In this document: in pieces, positions 14,696-24,024 of the stretch
How the letters are laid out: each line of letters starts with the position of its first letter
How positions within the stretch are numbered: the stretch's first letter is position 1
Assembly: GCA_030533005.1 (NCBI GenBank)
Contig: JAUNJX010000021.1
Span: forward strand, 1 to 36,568
Direction: 5' to 3'
Origin: Clostridia bacterium
Lineage (GTDB): Bacteria > Bacillota > Clostridia > Christensenellales > CAG-138
Length of the DNA stretch: 36,568 nt
Position numbers and translations under genes: made by a program
The notes under the pieces: model-generated
Seen by the model: only the letters and a program-made list of their open reading frames with translations
Databases searched by the model: none
What the model was told of the DNA's origin: nothing

Positions 14696-15418
14696 CTATT
14701 CCATCTCCACCAGCGCCCGCAGCGTCCCGTCGCCGCCGTAAATGCCCACCGTATGCACGCCGCCGACGTTTGCGTAGCGGCATTCGATGGCTTCGCCCGC
14801 CTGCACCGCCTTGCGAAACACCATGCGCAGCGCCGTAAAAGCGTCCTGCCGGTATACGTCCTCGGGCAGCGCCTCCAAGGCGAGGTAAAGATAGCTTAAG
14901 TTATGCACATGCGCGTTGAAATCGATGTCGCTGCGGCGTAGCGCTACCTGCGTTACGGACTGGTAGGCGTCCGGCTCGTGCAGGCGCGGGAGGTCGCTTT
15001 CCTCAAAAAGCCGCTCCTCGTCTGGGGCGTAAAGCGCAAACAGCGCGTCGCTGACCGGGACGACATGACCCGCGCGAAGGTCGAACAGGGCGAATTTGGA
15101 TAAGCCCAGCACGCAGGGCGCGCCGTCCGCGCCCAATATGCAGTATTCGCGCAGCATGCTGCCCTTGCGGGGCGTGGTGCGCGCCCATGTGCGGATCGTT
15201 AAAGGCTCGGGGTAGACCGGCCTGCGAAGAACCTGCACATGCCAGCCCACGATGAACCACGCGACGCCCTGCCGCGTATCCTCGATCACGCAGTCGCCCA
15301 CATGCGCCGAATGGCGGCTGGCGATATCCTCCAATATGCGAAGCACGGCGGGCAGAAACATCCTGCCCTCCCCGTCGTAGTCCCCGATGCGGGGCGCATA
15401 GCTTTCCTCATAACGCAT
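14696..15418 (-). CDS. Acyl-ACP thioesterase
   Basis: A 240-residue protein of the FatA/FatB-like bacterial acyl-ACP thioesterase family with two tandem hot-dog folds. The family signature is DIDFNAHVHN (residues 164-173), with the catalytic-type N168 and H170. It hydrolyses acyl-ACP to release free fatty acids in the cytoplasm, setting chain length or recycling acyl groups. Length fits bacterial members. The ATG lies 28 bases after the trmO stop with GGGAGAG a little far upstream, so the two form a two-gene operon. Chain-length preference is not predictable here. Confidence 0.9.
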   Translation of the reverse strand: MRYEESYAPRIGDYDGEGRMFLPAVLRILEDIASRHSAHVGDCVIEDTRQGVAWFIVGWHVQVLRRPVYPEPLTIRTWARTTPRKGSMLREYCILGADGAPCVLGLSKFALFDLRAGHVVPVSDALFALYAPDEERLFEESDLPRLHEPDAYQSVTQVALRRSDIDFNAHVHNLSYLYLALEALPEDVYRQDAFTALRMVFRKAVQAGEAIECRYANVGGVHTVGIYGGDGTLRALVEME

Positions 15419-15446
15419 GGTGCTATCTTCTCTCCCTGTCCGTTGT

Positions 15447-16136
15447 TTATAGCTTCACGACCTCAAATACCGTGAGCACATCGCCCTTCACCCGAAAGCG
15501 CACGTCGAATCCCGCAAACTCAAAGCCGTAGGGCGTGTCGGGATCGTCCTGATAGGCGGGGCGCGGGTCCTGCCCAAGGGAACCGATCAGCGCCTCGCGC
15601 TTTTCCTTTGGGATCATCCCCAGCCACGGCTCCTCAAATACCACGTTCAGCGCGTAATCATACTGCGCGGCCGCAAAGCCGTCGCGCGCGTCGGGGTGGC
15701 TGTCCGTAAAGGACAGGTAGGGCTTGATATCGTAGATGGGCGAGCCGTCCATCAGATCAGCGCCCGAAACGTGCAGCACCGTGCCAAGGCCGGGCTTTGC
15801 TTCCATCCCCTCCAGGCGCACGGAGGACAGGCCGATGGGATTGGGGCGGAAGGGGGAACGGCTGGCGAACACCCCCATGCGCTTGTTGCCGCCCAGACGC
15901 GGCGGCTTGACCATAGGCGCCCAAGCGCGCATTTCCACCTTGGAAAAGCCCCAAATGAGCCATATGTGCGAATAGCCCTCCAGGCCGCGCAGGGCGTTTG
16001 CGTCGCGGTAGGCGGGCTCGAACACGATCGTCGCTCGCTGCGACGGCACCAGCCCGCTTTGGCGGGGGATGCCGAATTTGGTGGTAAAGTCGCTTTTTAT
16101 GCGCGCGATCACCGTAAGCTGCGCGTTTTCATCCAT
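15447..16136 (-). CDS. trmO: tRNA m6t6A37 methyltransferase (TsaA/TrmO family)
   Basis: A 229-residue protein with the N-terminal TsaA/YaeB beta-barrel domain (about residues 5-140), including GLEGYSHIWLIWGF and the signature FASRSPFRPNPIGLSSVRLEG, plus the C-terminal extension found in the long bacterial form. TrmO adds the N6-methyl group to t6A37 of tRNA-Thr using S-adenosylmethionine. ATG at 16136 is chosen over longer starts because the predicted promoter would start transcription around 16155, downstream of the longer options. It is transcribed with the thioesterase gene. Confidence 0.88.
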   Translation of the reverse strand: MDENAQLTVIARIKSDFTTKFGIPRQSGLVPSQRATIVFEPAYRDANALRGLEGYSHIWLIWGFSKVEMRAWAPMVKPPRLGGNKRMGVFASRSPFRPNPIGLSSVRLEGMEAKPGLGTVLHVSGADLMDGSPIYDIKPYLSFTDSHPDARDGFAAAQYDYALNVVFEEPWLGMIPKEKREALIGSLGQDPRPAYQDDPDTPYGFEFAGFDVRFRVKGDVLTVFEVVKL

Positions 16137-16161
16137 AGGGTTCGCCGCCTTTCTTCGTCCC

Positions 16162-16190
16162 ATTCTACACGAAGGCGCAAAACAAGGCAA
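16162..16190 (-). promoter_or_regulatory. Promoter of the trmO-thioesterase operon
   Basis: On the minus strand TTGCCT (16185-16190) and TAGAAT (16162-16167) are 17 bp apart. The -35 lies just past the T tract of the terminator at 16192-16215, so this operon is insulated from the DJ-1 gene upstream. Confidence 0.65.
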
Positions 16191-16191
16191 C

Positions 16192-16215
16192 AAAAAAAGG
16201 GCGCTCGCAGCGCCC
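16192..16215 (-). terminator. Rho-independent terminator of the DJ-1 gene
   Basis: Arms GGGCGCT (16199-16205) and AGCGCCC (16209-16215) with a 3-nt loop; on the minus strand seven T follow (16192-16198). It ends the transcript of the PfpI/DJ-1 gene, 147 bases past its stop. The sequence 16216-16361 holds nothing else I recognise. Confidence 0.85.
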
Positions 16216-16361
16216 CCAAAAAGCGTCGCCAAAGTCCATTGGCGTTCATCGATGGCTTGAACACGCTTAAGCGTGCGCGCGCTTTGGCGTCGGCGGTCGA
16301 TATCGATGCGCGGGAATGATGATTTGACCTGCCAAAGCTTTCCGCATATGCCAAAGCCGGG

Positions 16362-17000
16362 TCAGCTTGCGGTTTCGGGCGGCAGGGATTGCATGAGGGC
16401 AAAGAAGTATTCGGGCTTGCCGGTACGAAAATAATCATACCAGGCGTCCAGCGTGTTTGCCTCAAAAACGCCTGCACGCGCAAGGATTTGCTTCGCCCAC
16501 AGCAAGGCGCCTGTTGCGCTTGCGGTAATAAGATTGCTGTCCGCCACGGACGGCTCGTCGATATAAAAGCCTTGCCCCTTATAGCCCGGAGAAACCATTT
16601 CGAGAAAGCCCGGCCCATTGCTGGTATGCGGACGATGATCCAGCAGCCCGAGGTTGGCAAGCGCGGCGGTAGCCCCGCAGATCGCACACACGGTAGCGCC
16701 TGCGGAAAGAAGCTCGCTTGCCTTTCCGAGAATGGCGCCGTGCTTTGGGTCGTTCCATGTGTTGGCGCCCGGCAGCAGCAGCATGCTTGCTTCGCGCACG
16801 GCAATGTCGCCGATTAAGCAATCGGGCGCCACGGTCAGCCCGCCCATGGTACGGATCGGTTCCTTGGAATAACCGACCGTTTTGAACGATACGTCCGGCG
16901 CGTCCTTCTTAAAAAACCGGCCGGAATGCAGCTCCGCCGCAGCATATCCCAGCTCCCAGTCCGCCAAGGTGTCAAGAACATAAGCATAGATCGTAAGCAT
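16362..17000 (-). CDS. DJ-1/PfpI family protein
   Basis: A 212-residue class I glutamine-amidotransferase-like protein. The nucleophile elbow is ATVCAICGATAALANLGLL, with the reactive cysteine at C108 (C105 is also present). PGANTWND and the later GPGFLEM and HTSNG segments match the DJ-1/PfpI group seen in Firmicutes. Likely roles are glyoxalase/deglycase-like activity, a stress response or a hydratase; none can be assigned. GGGAGG lies 6 bases before the ATG. It is divergent from a WYL regulator that shares the intergenic region and may control it. Confidence 0.85.
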   Translation of the reverse strand: MLTIYAYVLDTLADWELGYAAAELHSGRFFKKDAPDVSFKTVGYSKEPIRTMGGLTVAPDCLIGDIAVREASMLLLPGANTWNDPKHGAILGKASELLSAGATVCAICGATAALANLGLLDHRPHTSNGPGFLEMVSPGYKGQGFYIDEPSVADSNLITASATGALLWAKQILARAGVFEANTLDAWYDYFRTGKPEYFFALMQSLPPETAS

Positions 17001-17066
17001 AAATTGCCTCCCTTTTCATTGCGTTTTCGGATCGCTTGGTTGCTTTTTTTCATTGTACTATGGAAT

Positions 17067-17097
17067 TGTTGACAACAGTATGGCAACGACCTATGAT
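17067..17097 (+). promoter_or_regulatory. Promoter of the WYL regulator with overlapping dyad
   Basis: TTGACA (17069-17074, perfect), 17-nt spacer, TATGAT (17092-17097, 5 of 6). The palindrome TGTTG-A-CAACA (17067-17077) covers the -35 box and is a likely operator, probably for the regulator itself. Confidence 0.7.
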
Positions 17098-17129
17098 GAT
17101 CAAAAGATGTTTGGGAGGGCGGCAATCCG

Positions 17130-18062
17130 ATGAAGGTGGACAGGCTTGTCAGCATGATTATGCTGCTTCTTGAGAAAGAGCGCATAAGCGCACGGGAGTT
17201 AGCGGACAGGTTTGAGGTTTCACCCCGCACGATCTACCGTGACATAGACGCGATCAACATGGCGGGCATTCCCGTTCGCTCCACATCGGGCGTGGGCGGG
17301 GGCTTTGAGATCATGCGGGAATATAAGGTCGACCGGAAGGTTTTTTCCACTGCCGACCTTGCCGCTATCCTGATGGGGCTTTCCAATCTTTCCAGCATGA
17401 TACGGGGGGATGAGCTGGTAAACGCCCTTGCAAAGGTCAAGAGCTTTATCCCTGCCGACCGGGCGAAGGATATTGAAGTAAGAGCCAATCAAATCTATGT
17501 GGATGTAAGCCCGTGGATGGGCAACGGGAACACGCGCGCCTATCTGGAGATCATCAAGACGGCGTTGCAGGAAAGCAGGCTGCTTTCGTTTGCGTATGTA
17601 GCCCACCACGGAAATAGAAGCGCGCGAACGGCCGAGCCGTATCAGCTTGTCTTGAAAAGCGGCCATTGGTATTTGCAGGGATATTGCCATGAAAGAAAGG
17701 ATTTTCGCCTATTCAAGCTATCCCGCATAGCAGACCTGCAAATGAAAGAGGAGACGTTTACGCCGCGGGATTACCAAAAGCCGACGCTGGACTTTTCAGA
17801 AAGCTTGGAAGCGCTGCAAACAAAGATCAAGCTGCGCATTCACCGATCTGTCATGGACAGGGTGCTTGATTTTTGTGCGTATGAACACCTTTCGCCTGAC
17901 GGCGATGCGCATTACATCGTAAGCCTTCCCTTCATAGAAAACGATTACTACTATGATATGCTGCTTAGCCTTGGGGATCGGTGCGAGTGCTTGGCGCCGC
18001 CGCCTGTCCGCGAAGAAATGAAGCGCAGAATACAGGCTATAGCCGCCTTATACGAAAGCTAG
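17130..18062 (+). CDS. YafY/WYL-type transcriptional regulator
   Basis: A 310-residue regulator with an N-terminal HTH_11-type winged helix (residues 1-60, ISARELADRFEVSPRTIYRDIDAINMAGIPV), a GVGGGFEI linker, a WYL domain (about 140-215, with EPYQLVLKSGHWYLQGYCHERKDFRLFKLSRI) and a C-terminal WCX extension. Such proteins sense small ligands or nucleic acid through the WYL domain and usually regulate a neighbouring gene. The divergent DJ-1 gene is the obvious candidate. GGGAGG precedes the ATG by about 11 bases. Ligand unknown. Confidence 0.88.
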   Translation: MKVDRLVSMIMLLLEKERISARELADRFEVSPRTIYRDIDAINMAGIPVRSTSGVGGGFEIMREYKVDRKVFSTADLAAILMGLSNLSSMIRGDELVNALAKVKSFIPADRAKDIEVRANQIYVDVSPWMGNGNTRAYLEIIKTALQESRLLSFAYVAHHGNRSARTAEPYQLVLKSGHWYLQGYCHERKDFRLFKLSRIADLQMKEETFTPRDYQKPTLDFSESLEALQTKIKLRIHRSVMDRVLDFCAYEHLSPDGDAHYIVSLPFIENDYYYDMLLSLGDRCECLAPPPVREEMKRRIQAIAALYES

Positions 18063-18084
18063 GGCGATCGATTCGGTGCATAAC

Positions 18085-18125
18085 AAAAAACGCCGGCGCT
18101 GAAGCGCGGGCGCGCTCCGGCCGGC
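18085..18125 (-). terminator. Rho-independent terminator of the CheB-CheR-kinase gene
   Basis: On the minus strand, GCCGGC (complement of 18120-18125) pairs with GCCGGC (complement of 18092-18097). Inside it, GGAGCGC pairs with GCGCTTC with one wobble. GTTTTTT follows (18085-18091). No T tract follows on the plus strand, so it serves the minus-strand kinase gene rather than the WYL gene. Confidence 0.75.
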
Positions 18126-18207
18126 ATGGTAAGAAGCAGCGAATACGGTTATGGAAGGCTCCCTCGGAACGGGGATCGTTTCAAAGACCGGTTTCGCAGC
18201 ACTTATA

Positions 18208-21200
18208 TCACTGTTGGTCGAGAACAAGGCTTGCTACAGTGGCATACAGCAGCTCCGGCTCAACGGGCTTGACCAGCCGTGCGGTCATGCCTGCCGCAAG
18301 CGCCTTATCCCGTTCTTCGTTGAAGGCGTCCGCGGTGAGCGCAATGATGGGGATGGCAGCTGCATCCGGCCTCTCAAGCGCTCTGATGCGGCGGGTTTCC
18401 TCAAGACCGTCCATGACCGGCATTCTCAAATCGGTGAGGATGATGCTGAAATATCCTCTCTCGGACGAGTTGAAAATATCGACAGCCTCCGCCCCATTCT
18501 TGGCAGTCTCCACCAGACAGCCCTTGCGCGCAAGGATTTTTTCCGTAATCATCAGGTTCATCTCATTGTCGTCCACAAGCAGGACGCGGCGGCCTTCTAA
18601 TACCGAATCATCAACGTCAAGCGTAATGTTCGCCTCGGCGCACCGCTCGGCAGTGTTCAGATAAAATTCCAGAACGAACTCCGTACCCTCGCCCAGCGCG
18701 CTGCTTACACGGATCGTTCCATTCATTTCATCGACCAGATGCTTCACGATAGCAAGGCCAAGGCCGGAGCCTTTTATCTCGGCATTCTGCATGGTTCTTT
18801 CCTGTGAAAAAGACTCAAAGCAGACCTTTTGGTATTCTTCGCTCATGCCGATGCCGTTGTCGCGGACATAATAGCGCATGCCGTATTTACCGCCCCGATC
18901 CGGTATCCGTTCGAGCACAAACTCCACGCGCCCGCCCTCCGGGGTGAACTTTGAAGCGTTGGAGAGAAGGTTGAAAAAGATTTGGTTAAAGCGCAGCTTG
19001 TCCACCATCACACACTCGCCGTCACCATCGTACTGTATGGTAAACCGAATGTTTTTGAAGTCCATCAGCGGCTTTATCACGGTGTTGATGCTAAGCAAAA
19101 ATTCCCCGCGCGTATATGGCTCCTCGGTAAGCTCTATCTTACCGCTTTCGATTTTACTCAAGTCCAGAATGTCGTTGATAAGCCCAAGCAAATACTTGCT
19201 GGCCACATCCAGGCTGTTGAGCAGCGCATCGGTTTCCGGCGGATTTTGTTCTCCCATCGCAAGCTTGATAGAGCCGATAATCGCGTTGAGCGGGGTGCGG
19301 ATATCGTGGCTCATCCGCGAAAGGAAATCGCTTTTTGCGTGGCTTGCTTCCTCGGCGACCTCACGCGCAGCGGACAGATCCTGAACAGCGGCCGCGAGAT
19401 CGCGCTGGCCGGCCTTGAGCGAGGTGATATCCATCAGCGTGATCACACAGCCGGCCACCCTGTTATCAACGGAGCAATAGGGCGCGACGCGTGTGAAAAA
19501 TGTCTTATCCTTCTTTGTCCTGATCTCGCACTCAACGGGCGTGAGGTCTCTGATGACGCTTTTGCATATTGCCTCTATATCTTCCGAAACAAAATTATAG
19601 GCGATGCAATCCAAGGGTCTTCCGATATCCTGCTCCATGACGGAGAACTCCGTGGCGACGTGGCGGGTAAAGCGGCTGATATGCAGACCGTCGTCAACAA
19701 AGATAACGCCGACCATCGTCGAGGATAGGAAGTTGGTAATATCGTCGCTCAGGTGGCTTACCTCCGCAAGCTTCAGCTGGTATTCCGCATTGACGGTATA
19801 CAGCTCTTGATTGACGGATTGCAGCTCCTCGTTGGAGCTTTGCAGTTCTTCGTTGGAGGTCAGCATTTCCTCGTTTGCCGATTGCAGCTCCTCGTTGGCG
19901 CTTTCTTTTTCGGCAACACTGCGCACCAACTGCATCCGCACGCTGGTCAGCTCCTGCTCCAGATCGGTGATGCGCTGTGCCGATACAAGGTCAAAATCAA
20001 ACGCCGCCGCTTCCTTCGTTTCTCCGCGCTGTTCCGTTCCCGAAAAGATGATGGCAAACAATGCCTCTTTTTCATAGCGGGGCCGCCTGATGGGCGCCAC
20101 CGTGACCGTGACGGTCTCGTCGCGGTTTTCGCCGTGGAAGCTTACGCCTTTATACTGCACCTCGCGTTTTTGCGCTCTTGCTTCCTTGAGCAGCGTGGAA
20201 ACCGTGATCCGCAGCCCTTCGGTGAGCAGATCAAACAGGTCGAGGGAGGTCTTTCCCCGCAGCTGCCGGAAATAATTGCTGTGCTCGCCGAGGAAATGTA
20301 TGGCTTCGTTCCTCTCATTCACCACGACGCTGGCGGGCATAAACCTTTCAAACAGATCCGTGTTCAATCCGATGCAGTCGGCGTCATTTTCCGCAGCGGC
20401 GGAAGCGGAGGCGCCCGCGTCCTGCTTACGGGCATGCGGCGCTTTTACGACCCGGATGGGATCGCGCAAAAACGGGATGTTCGTCTTGCCCGGTATTCTG
20501 GCTTCACTGTTGTGCCCGAACAGCCTCGTTCTGGCGTCGATAACAGGGAAGGCTTTCGTATAATCACCTATGTTTTCGGATTTTCCAAGGAACAGATACC
20601 CTTTTTCCTTTAGCGCCACATGGAAGATGGCAAACAGATTGTTTTGCAGCTCCGGCTGGAAATAGATCAGCATATTGCGGCAGGAAATAAGATCGAGCCG
20701 GCCAAAGGGCGGGTCAGCGAATACATTGTGCGGCGAAAACACGACCATTTGCCGTATCTCGCGGTTGACGCCGTACTCCTTTTCGTGGCGCGTGAAGTAG
20801 CGGCTGAGCCTCGGCACCGAAACGGACTCCAGTATGTTGTCCCCGTACACGCCGGCCGCGGCAATCGCAATGGAGGTTTCGTCAAGGTCGGTGGCGAATA
20901 TCTTCACATCGCGCTTGACGCCGAGATTTTCCATTTCCTCCTTGAAAAGAATGGCGATGGAATAGGCTTCCTCGCCTGTGGAGCAGCCTGCCACCCACAC
21001 GCGGATCTGTTCCTCAGAGGCGTTTTGCAGCAGGCTGCGAACGGCCTCCTCCCGCAGCTTTTCAAAGCATTCGGTATCCCGGAAGAAGCGCGTTACATTG
21101 ATAAGAATGTCCTTTGAAAGCGCGATGCTTTCCTCCGGGGTGGCCGCTAAGTAGTCGGCATATTCTAAGAGGGTGGTCTTGTGGAGCAGGATCATCCTGC

Positions 21201-21936
21201 GTTCTGTCCGCCGCAGAATCGTTTCCTGCCGGTATTGCCGAAAATCGATATTCCTTGTCGCTTTCAGATTTTCGTATATCTTGTCCAACGCGGCTGCGTT
21301 GTTGTCAACTTCGCTTTCGATGGGCTTTAGCTTGTCCTTTACAAGCTCTGTGATCCCAACGACCTCCTGCGCGATCTCCACAGGGCTAAGCGCGGCGTCC
21401 ACCAGCCCCGTTTGCAGCGCGCTTACAGGCATACCGTCAAATTTGCAGGTTTCGGGCTGCTGCACAAAGATCACGCCGCCGCGTTCTTTGATATCCTTTA
21501 TGCCGCTGGAGCCGTCGGAGCCGGTTCCGGAGAGGATAATGGCGACAGCGCCGCTTTCCGCTTCTTCGGCAAGAGAGCGAAAGAAGATGTCTATGGGCAG
21601 ATTCAAGCGGGACTTGTCCTGCGGTGTGAGCCGGATCCGGCGGTTTGCTACTTTCATCGTCTGTCCCGGCGCTATGACATAGACATGGTCGGGCAGTACT
21701 TCCATGCCGTTTTCCACCTGCGTTACAGGCAGCGCCGTGCTCTTTGAGAGGATCTCGCACAAAAGGCTCTTATAGTCCGGCGAGAGATGCTGTATCACAA
21801 TATACGGCACGCCTGTATCCGGAGGCAGCGCTGCAAAAAACGCCTGTAAAGCCTCAAGCCCTCCGGCGGAAGCGCCTATCCCTACGATATAGTTTTCTAT
21901 TTTTGTTGGTTTGCTTTTGTTCATAGAATTCGCCAT
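18208..21936 (-). CDS. CheB-CheR-PAS-histidine kinase-receiver hybrid protein
   Basis: A 1242-residue multidomain sensor. Order: CheB methylesterase (about 14-195; catalytic S23, H50, D141), CheR N-terminal and methyltransferase domains (about 215-475; SAM loop WVAGCSTGEEAYS at 314-326), a PAS-like region (525-640), a coiled coil of repeated EELQSxNEE units (about 655-728), a second PAS (733-840), HisKA with H877, HATPase (N993, DNGIGM, GSGLGLA) and a receiver with phospho-acceptor D1169 and K1223. All catalytic residues are present. ATG at 21936 follows AAGAGG with 9-nt spacing. There is no transmembrane segment, chemoreceptor or output gene nearby. Related fusions exist in many bacteria; the signal and output are unknown. 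Confidence 0.92.
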   Translation of the reverse strand: MANSMNKSKPTKIENYIVGIGASAGGLEALQAFFAALPPDTGVPYIVIQHLSPDYKSLLCEILSKSTALPVTQVENGMEVLPDHVYVIAPGQTMKVANRRIRLTPQDKSRLNLPIDIFFRSLAEEAESGAVAIILSGTGSDGSSGIKDIKERGGVIFVQQPETCKFDGMPVSALQTGLVDAALSPVEIAQEVVGITELVKDKLKPIESEVDNNAAALDKIYENLKATRNIDFRQYRQETILRRTERRMILLHKTTLLEYADYLAATPEESIALSKDILINVTRFFRDTECFEKLREEAVRSLLQNASEEQIRVWVAGCSTGEEAYSIAILFKEEMENLGVKRDVKIFATDLDETSIAIAAAGVYGDNILESVSVPRLSRYFTRHEKEYGVNREIRQMVVFSPHNVFADPPFGRLDLISCRNMLIYFQPELQNNLFAIFHVALKEKGYLFLGKSENIGDYTKAFPVIDARTRLFGHNSEARIPGKTNIPFLRDPIRVVKAPHARKQDAGASASAAAENDADCIGLNTDLFERFMPASVVVNERNEAIHFLGEHSNYFRQLRGKTSLDLFDLLTEGLRITVSTLLKEARAQKREVQYKGVSFHGENRDETVTVTVAPIRRPRYEKEALFAIIFSGTEQRGETKEAAAFDFDLVSAQRITDLEQELTSVRMQLVRSVAEKESANEELQSANEEMLTSNEELQSSNEELQSVNQELYTVNAEYQLKLAEVSHLSDDITNFLSSTMVGVIFVDDGLHISRFTRHVATEFSVMEQDIGRPLDCIAYNFVSEDIEAICKSVIRDLTPVECEIRTKKDKTFFTRVAPYCSVDNRVAGCVITLMDITSLKAGQRDLAAAVQDLSAAREVAEEASHAKSDFLSRMSHDIRTPLNAIIGSIKLAMGEQNPPETDALLNSLDVASKYLLGLINDILDLSKIESGKIELTEEPYTRGEFLLSINTVIKPLMDFKNIRFTIQYDGDGECVMVDKLRFNQIFFNLLSNASKFTPEGGRVEFVLERIPDRGGKYGMRYYVRDNGIGMSEEYQKVCFESFSQERTMQNAEIKGSGLGLAIVKHLVDEMNGTIRVSSALGEGTEFVLEFYLNTAERCAEANITLDVDDSVLEGRRVLLVDDNEMNLMITEKILARKGCLVETAKNGAEAVDIFNSSERGYFSIILTDLRMPVMDGLEETRRIRALERPDAAAIPIIALTADAFNEERDKALAAGMTARLVKPVEPELLYATVASLVLDQQ

Positions 21937-22050
21937 GAGATACTGCCTCTTTTCCTTCATGACCATGGCCGGTCGCAACAGCAATGCGGGCAAGTGAAAT
22001 CAATTAGCGTTGACACGCATGCATTGACGAAGAAATATACGATATTCTGT

Positions 22051-22079
22051 ATTATAGCATGCCGGCCGCATCAGAACAA
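22051..22079 (-). promoter_or_regulatory. Promoter of the CheB-CheR-kinase gene
   Basis: On the minus strand TTGTTC (22074-22079) and a perfect TATAAT (22051-22056) are 17 bp apart, giving a leader of about 108 nt before the ATG at 21936. The rest of 21937-22209 contains only short inverted repeats (for example GGCTC-CC-GAGCC near 22172) and no clear terminator for the ABC operon that ends at 22210. Confidence 0.6.
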
Positions 22080-22209
22080 GACCATTCATTTCGCCGGATT
22101 GTCATGCCCCTCCGGCGCCACGTCTGTGCTTTCCGTGCACAGCGCGGGGGCGGCTGCCATCTTTTCACATAGACGAGGCTCCCGAGCCGAATAATGGAGC
22201 GCGATCCTG

Positions 22210-22986
22210 TTATAGCTGCCGGACATAGCACAGCTTTCGGCCGTTATCCTCCAAGGCTGTCAGCCGGATATCCGCGTCATAGAGGCTTTGGAGCGTTTGC
22301 TGGCTGATGATTTCGGTGTGTGTGCCAAAGGAGAACGCCGCGTGGTCGTCCAATAGGGCGACCTGACTTTGCAGCAGAAGGCAATGATCCGGATTGTGCG
22401 TGGTGCAGATGACGCAATAGCCCTCCTGCGCCAATTCGCGGATGATCTTCAATATCTTGATCTGGTTGCCGTAATCCAGATGCGCCGTAGGCTCGTCCAT
22501 GAGGATCAGCTTGGATCGCTGCATGATCGCGCGCGCGATGCAGACCTGCTGGCGCTCACCGCCGCTCAGGTTGCGATAGGATTTGTCGGCCAAATGCAGG
22601 ATGTCAAGCCGCCTAAGCGCCTGCTCCGCCTGTAGATAATGCTCCGCCTTGGGGCGCTCGAAGGTCTTAAGATACGGCGCGCTTGCGGCCACCACATATT
22701 CGATCACCAGATAATCAAAGGAAGGGATGATGGTCTGCGGCACATAGGCGAGCCGCCGCGCGATCTCGCCAAAGGAAAGGCGGGACAGGGGCTTGTCCTG
22801 TAGAAGTATCTCGCCCGCGTCCGGCTTACTCAACCCCGCAAGACAGTTGAGCAGCGTGGTTTTTCCCACACCGTTGGGGCCAAGAATGGTCAACACCTGC
22901 CCTTCGCCCATCGTAAAGCTGACGTTTTTGAATAAGCAAGGCTCGCTTGGATACGCAAAGGAAAGGTCATGGACGCTTAAGAGCAT
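22210..22986 (-). CDS. ABC transporter ATPase, FecE-like (metal-chelate or oxyanion importer)
   Basis: A 258-residue ATPase with Walker A GPNGVGKTT (residues 36-44), Q-loop in YVPQ, ABC signature LSGGERQQ, Walker B LILMDEPTAHLD and the switch histidine in TTHNPD. Sequence type is FecE/BtuD/FhuC, the nucleotide-binding subunit of type II importers. It is third in an operon with the binding lipoprotein and permease. Annotation would normally say iron-siderophore or cobalamin. The location among molybdenum/tungsten genes makes MolC-like (molybdate/tungstate) equally plausible. Confidence 0.88.
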   Translation of the reverse strand: MLLSVHDLSFAYPSEPCLFKNVSFTMGEGQVLTILGPNGVGKTTLLNCLAGLSKPDAGEILLQDKPLSRLSFGEIARRLAYVPQTIIPSFDYLVIEYVVAASAPYLKTFERPKAEHYLQAEQALRRLDILHLADKSYRNLSGGERQQVCIARAIMQRSKLILMDEPTAHLDYGNQIKILKIIRELAQEGYCVICTTHNPDHCLLLQSQVALLDDHAAFSFGTHTEIISQQTLQSLYDADIRLTALEDNGRKLCYVRQL

Positions 22987-23010
22987 AATAGTCCCCCATC
23001 GTACTTTAGC

Positions 23011-24021
23011 TTATTGCACCATCGTCTTTTGCCGCCACAGCAAAATGGCAAAGCAGGGCGCGCCGATGATGCCCGTTAATATGGAAAGCGGTATTTCCAA
23101 GGTGAAAAGCGTGCGCGCCAGCGTGTCGATAAAGAGCATGAACAGCGCGCCTAAAATGGCGGTCACCGGAAGGCAGCGCGTGTTGTCAGGCCCTACCAGC
23201 AGCCTTCCAAGATGCGGGATGACCAAGCCGATCCAGCCGATCGTGCCGCTGATGGAAACGGCACTCGCCGTAAGCAGGCTTGCGCAAAGTATGATGCCCG
23301 TGCGCAGCGCCTTGATGTTGACGCCCAGGGTTTTTGCTTCCACCTCGCCGAAGGAAACGATATTCAGCCGCCATGAAAGCAGCAGCATGGCCGTGATGCA
23401 GCAAAGGGCGATGGGCAGCACGGAGAGGAGCTCATGCCCTTTCAGGGCGGAGATGCTTCCCATCTGCCAATACACGATGGACGCAAGATCAGAGCCTTCC
23501 TCCGCGATGAATTTCAAAATGGATACGAGAGAATTGGCAAAGCCCCCCACGATCATGCCCGAAAGCACCAGCATCATGTTGCCGGAATTGCGAAGAAGCT
23601 TGGGGATGGAAGCAGAAAGCAGCACCGTAAAAAGGCCGAATATAAATGCGAATAATTGCCGGTAGAGCATGTTAAGCCCCAGAATGATGGCGAGCGCCGC
23701 GCCGAGCGCCGCACCCGAGGATACGCCGAGAATGTCGGGCGAGACCAGCGGATTCTGGAAATTGATCTGGTAGATGGCGCCGGATACGCTAAGCATCGCG
23801 CCGATCAGCATGGCGCCGAACACTCTGGGTAAGCGGATCACCTTTAATATGGTGACCATCTTTTCGTTCACGGTGTCGGATAATCCCAGCTTATAGGCGA
23901 TGACCGCCATGGTTTCCCGCGGGTCAAAGCTGTACCGACCCAAACAGGCGGCAGCAAGAGCTGCCGCCGCCAGAAGGATCATCAAGCCTATGAGGATTCT
24001 TTTATAGCTGTCCTTTTTCAC
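23011..24021 (-). CDS. ABC transporter permease, FecCD family
   Basis: A 336-residue integral membrane protein with about 10 hydrophobic helices. Family motifs are RLPRVFGAMLIGAMLSVSGAIYQ near residue 63, NPLVSPDILGVSSGAALGA, and the cytoplasmic coupling region around GTIGWIGLVIPHLGRLLVGPDN. It forms a homodimeric channel in type II importers. It starts 3 bases after the binding-protein stop, indicating tight coupling, and is followed 24 bases later by the ATPase. Confidence 0.92.
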   Translation of the reverse strand: MKKDSYKRILIGLMILLAAAALAAACLGRYSFDPRETMAVIAYKLGLSDTVNEKMVTILKVIRLPRVFGAMLIGAMLSVSGAIYQINFQNPLVSPDILGVSSGAALGAALAIILGLNMLYRQLFAFIFGLFTVLLSASIPKLLRNSGNMMLVLSGMIVGGFANSLVSILKFIAEEGSDLASIVYWQMGSISALKGHELLSVLPIALCCITAMLLLSWRLNIVSFGEVEAKTLGVNIKALRTGIILCASLLTASAVSISGTIGWIGLVIPHLGRLLVGPDNTRCLPVTAILGALFMLFIDTLARTLFTLEIPLSILTGIIGAPCFAILLWRQKTMVQ

Positions 24022-24024
24022 GTT

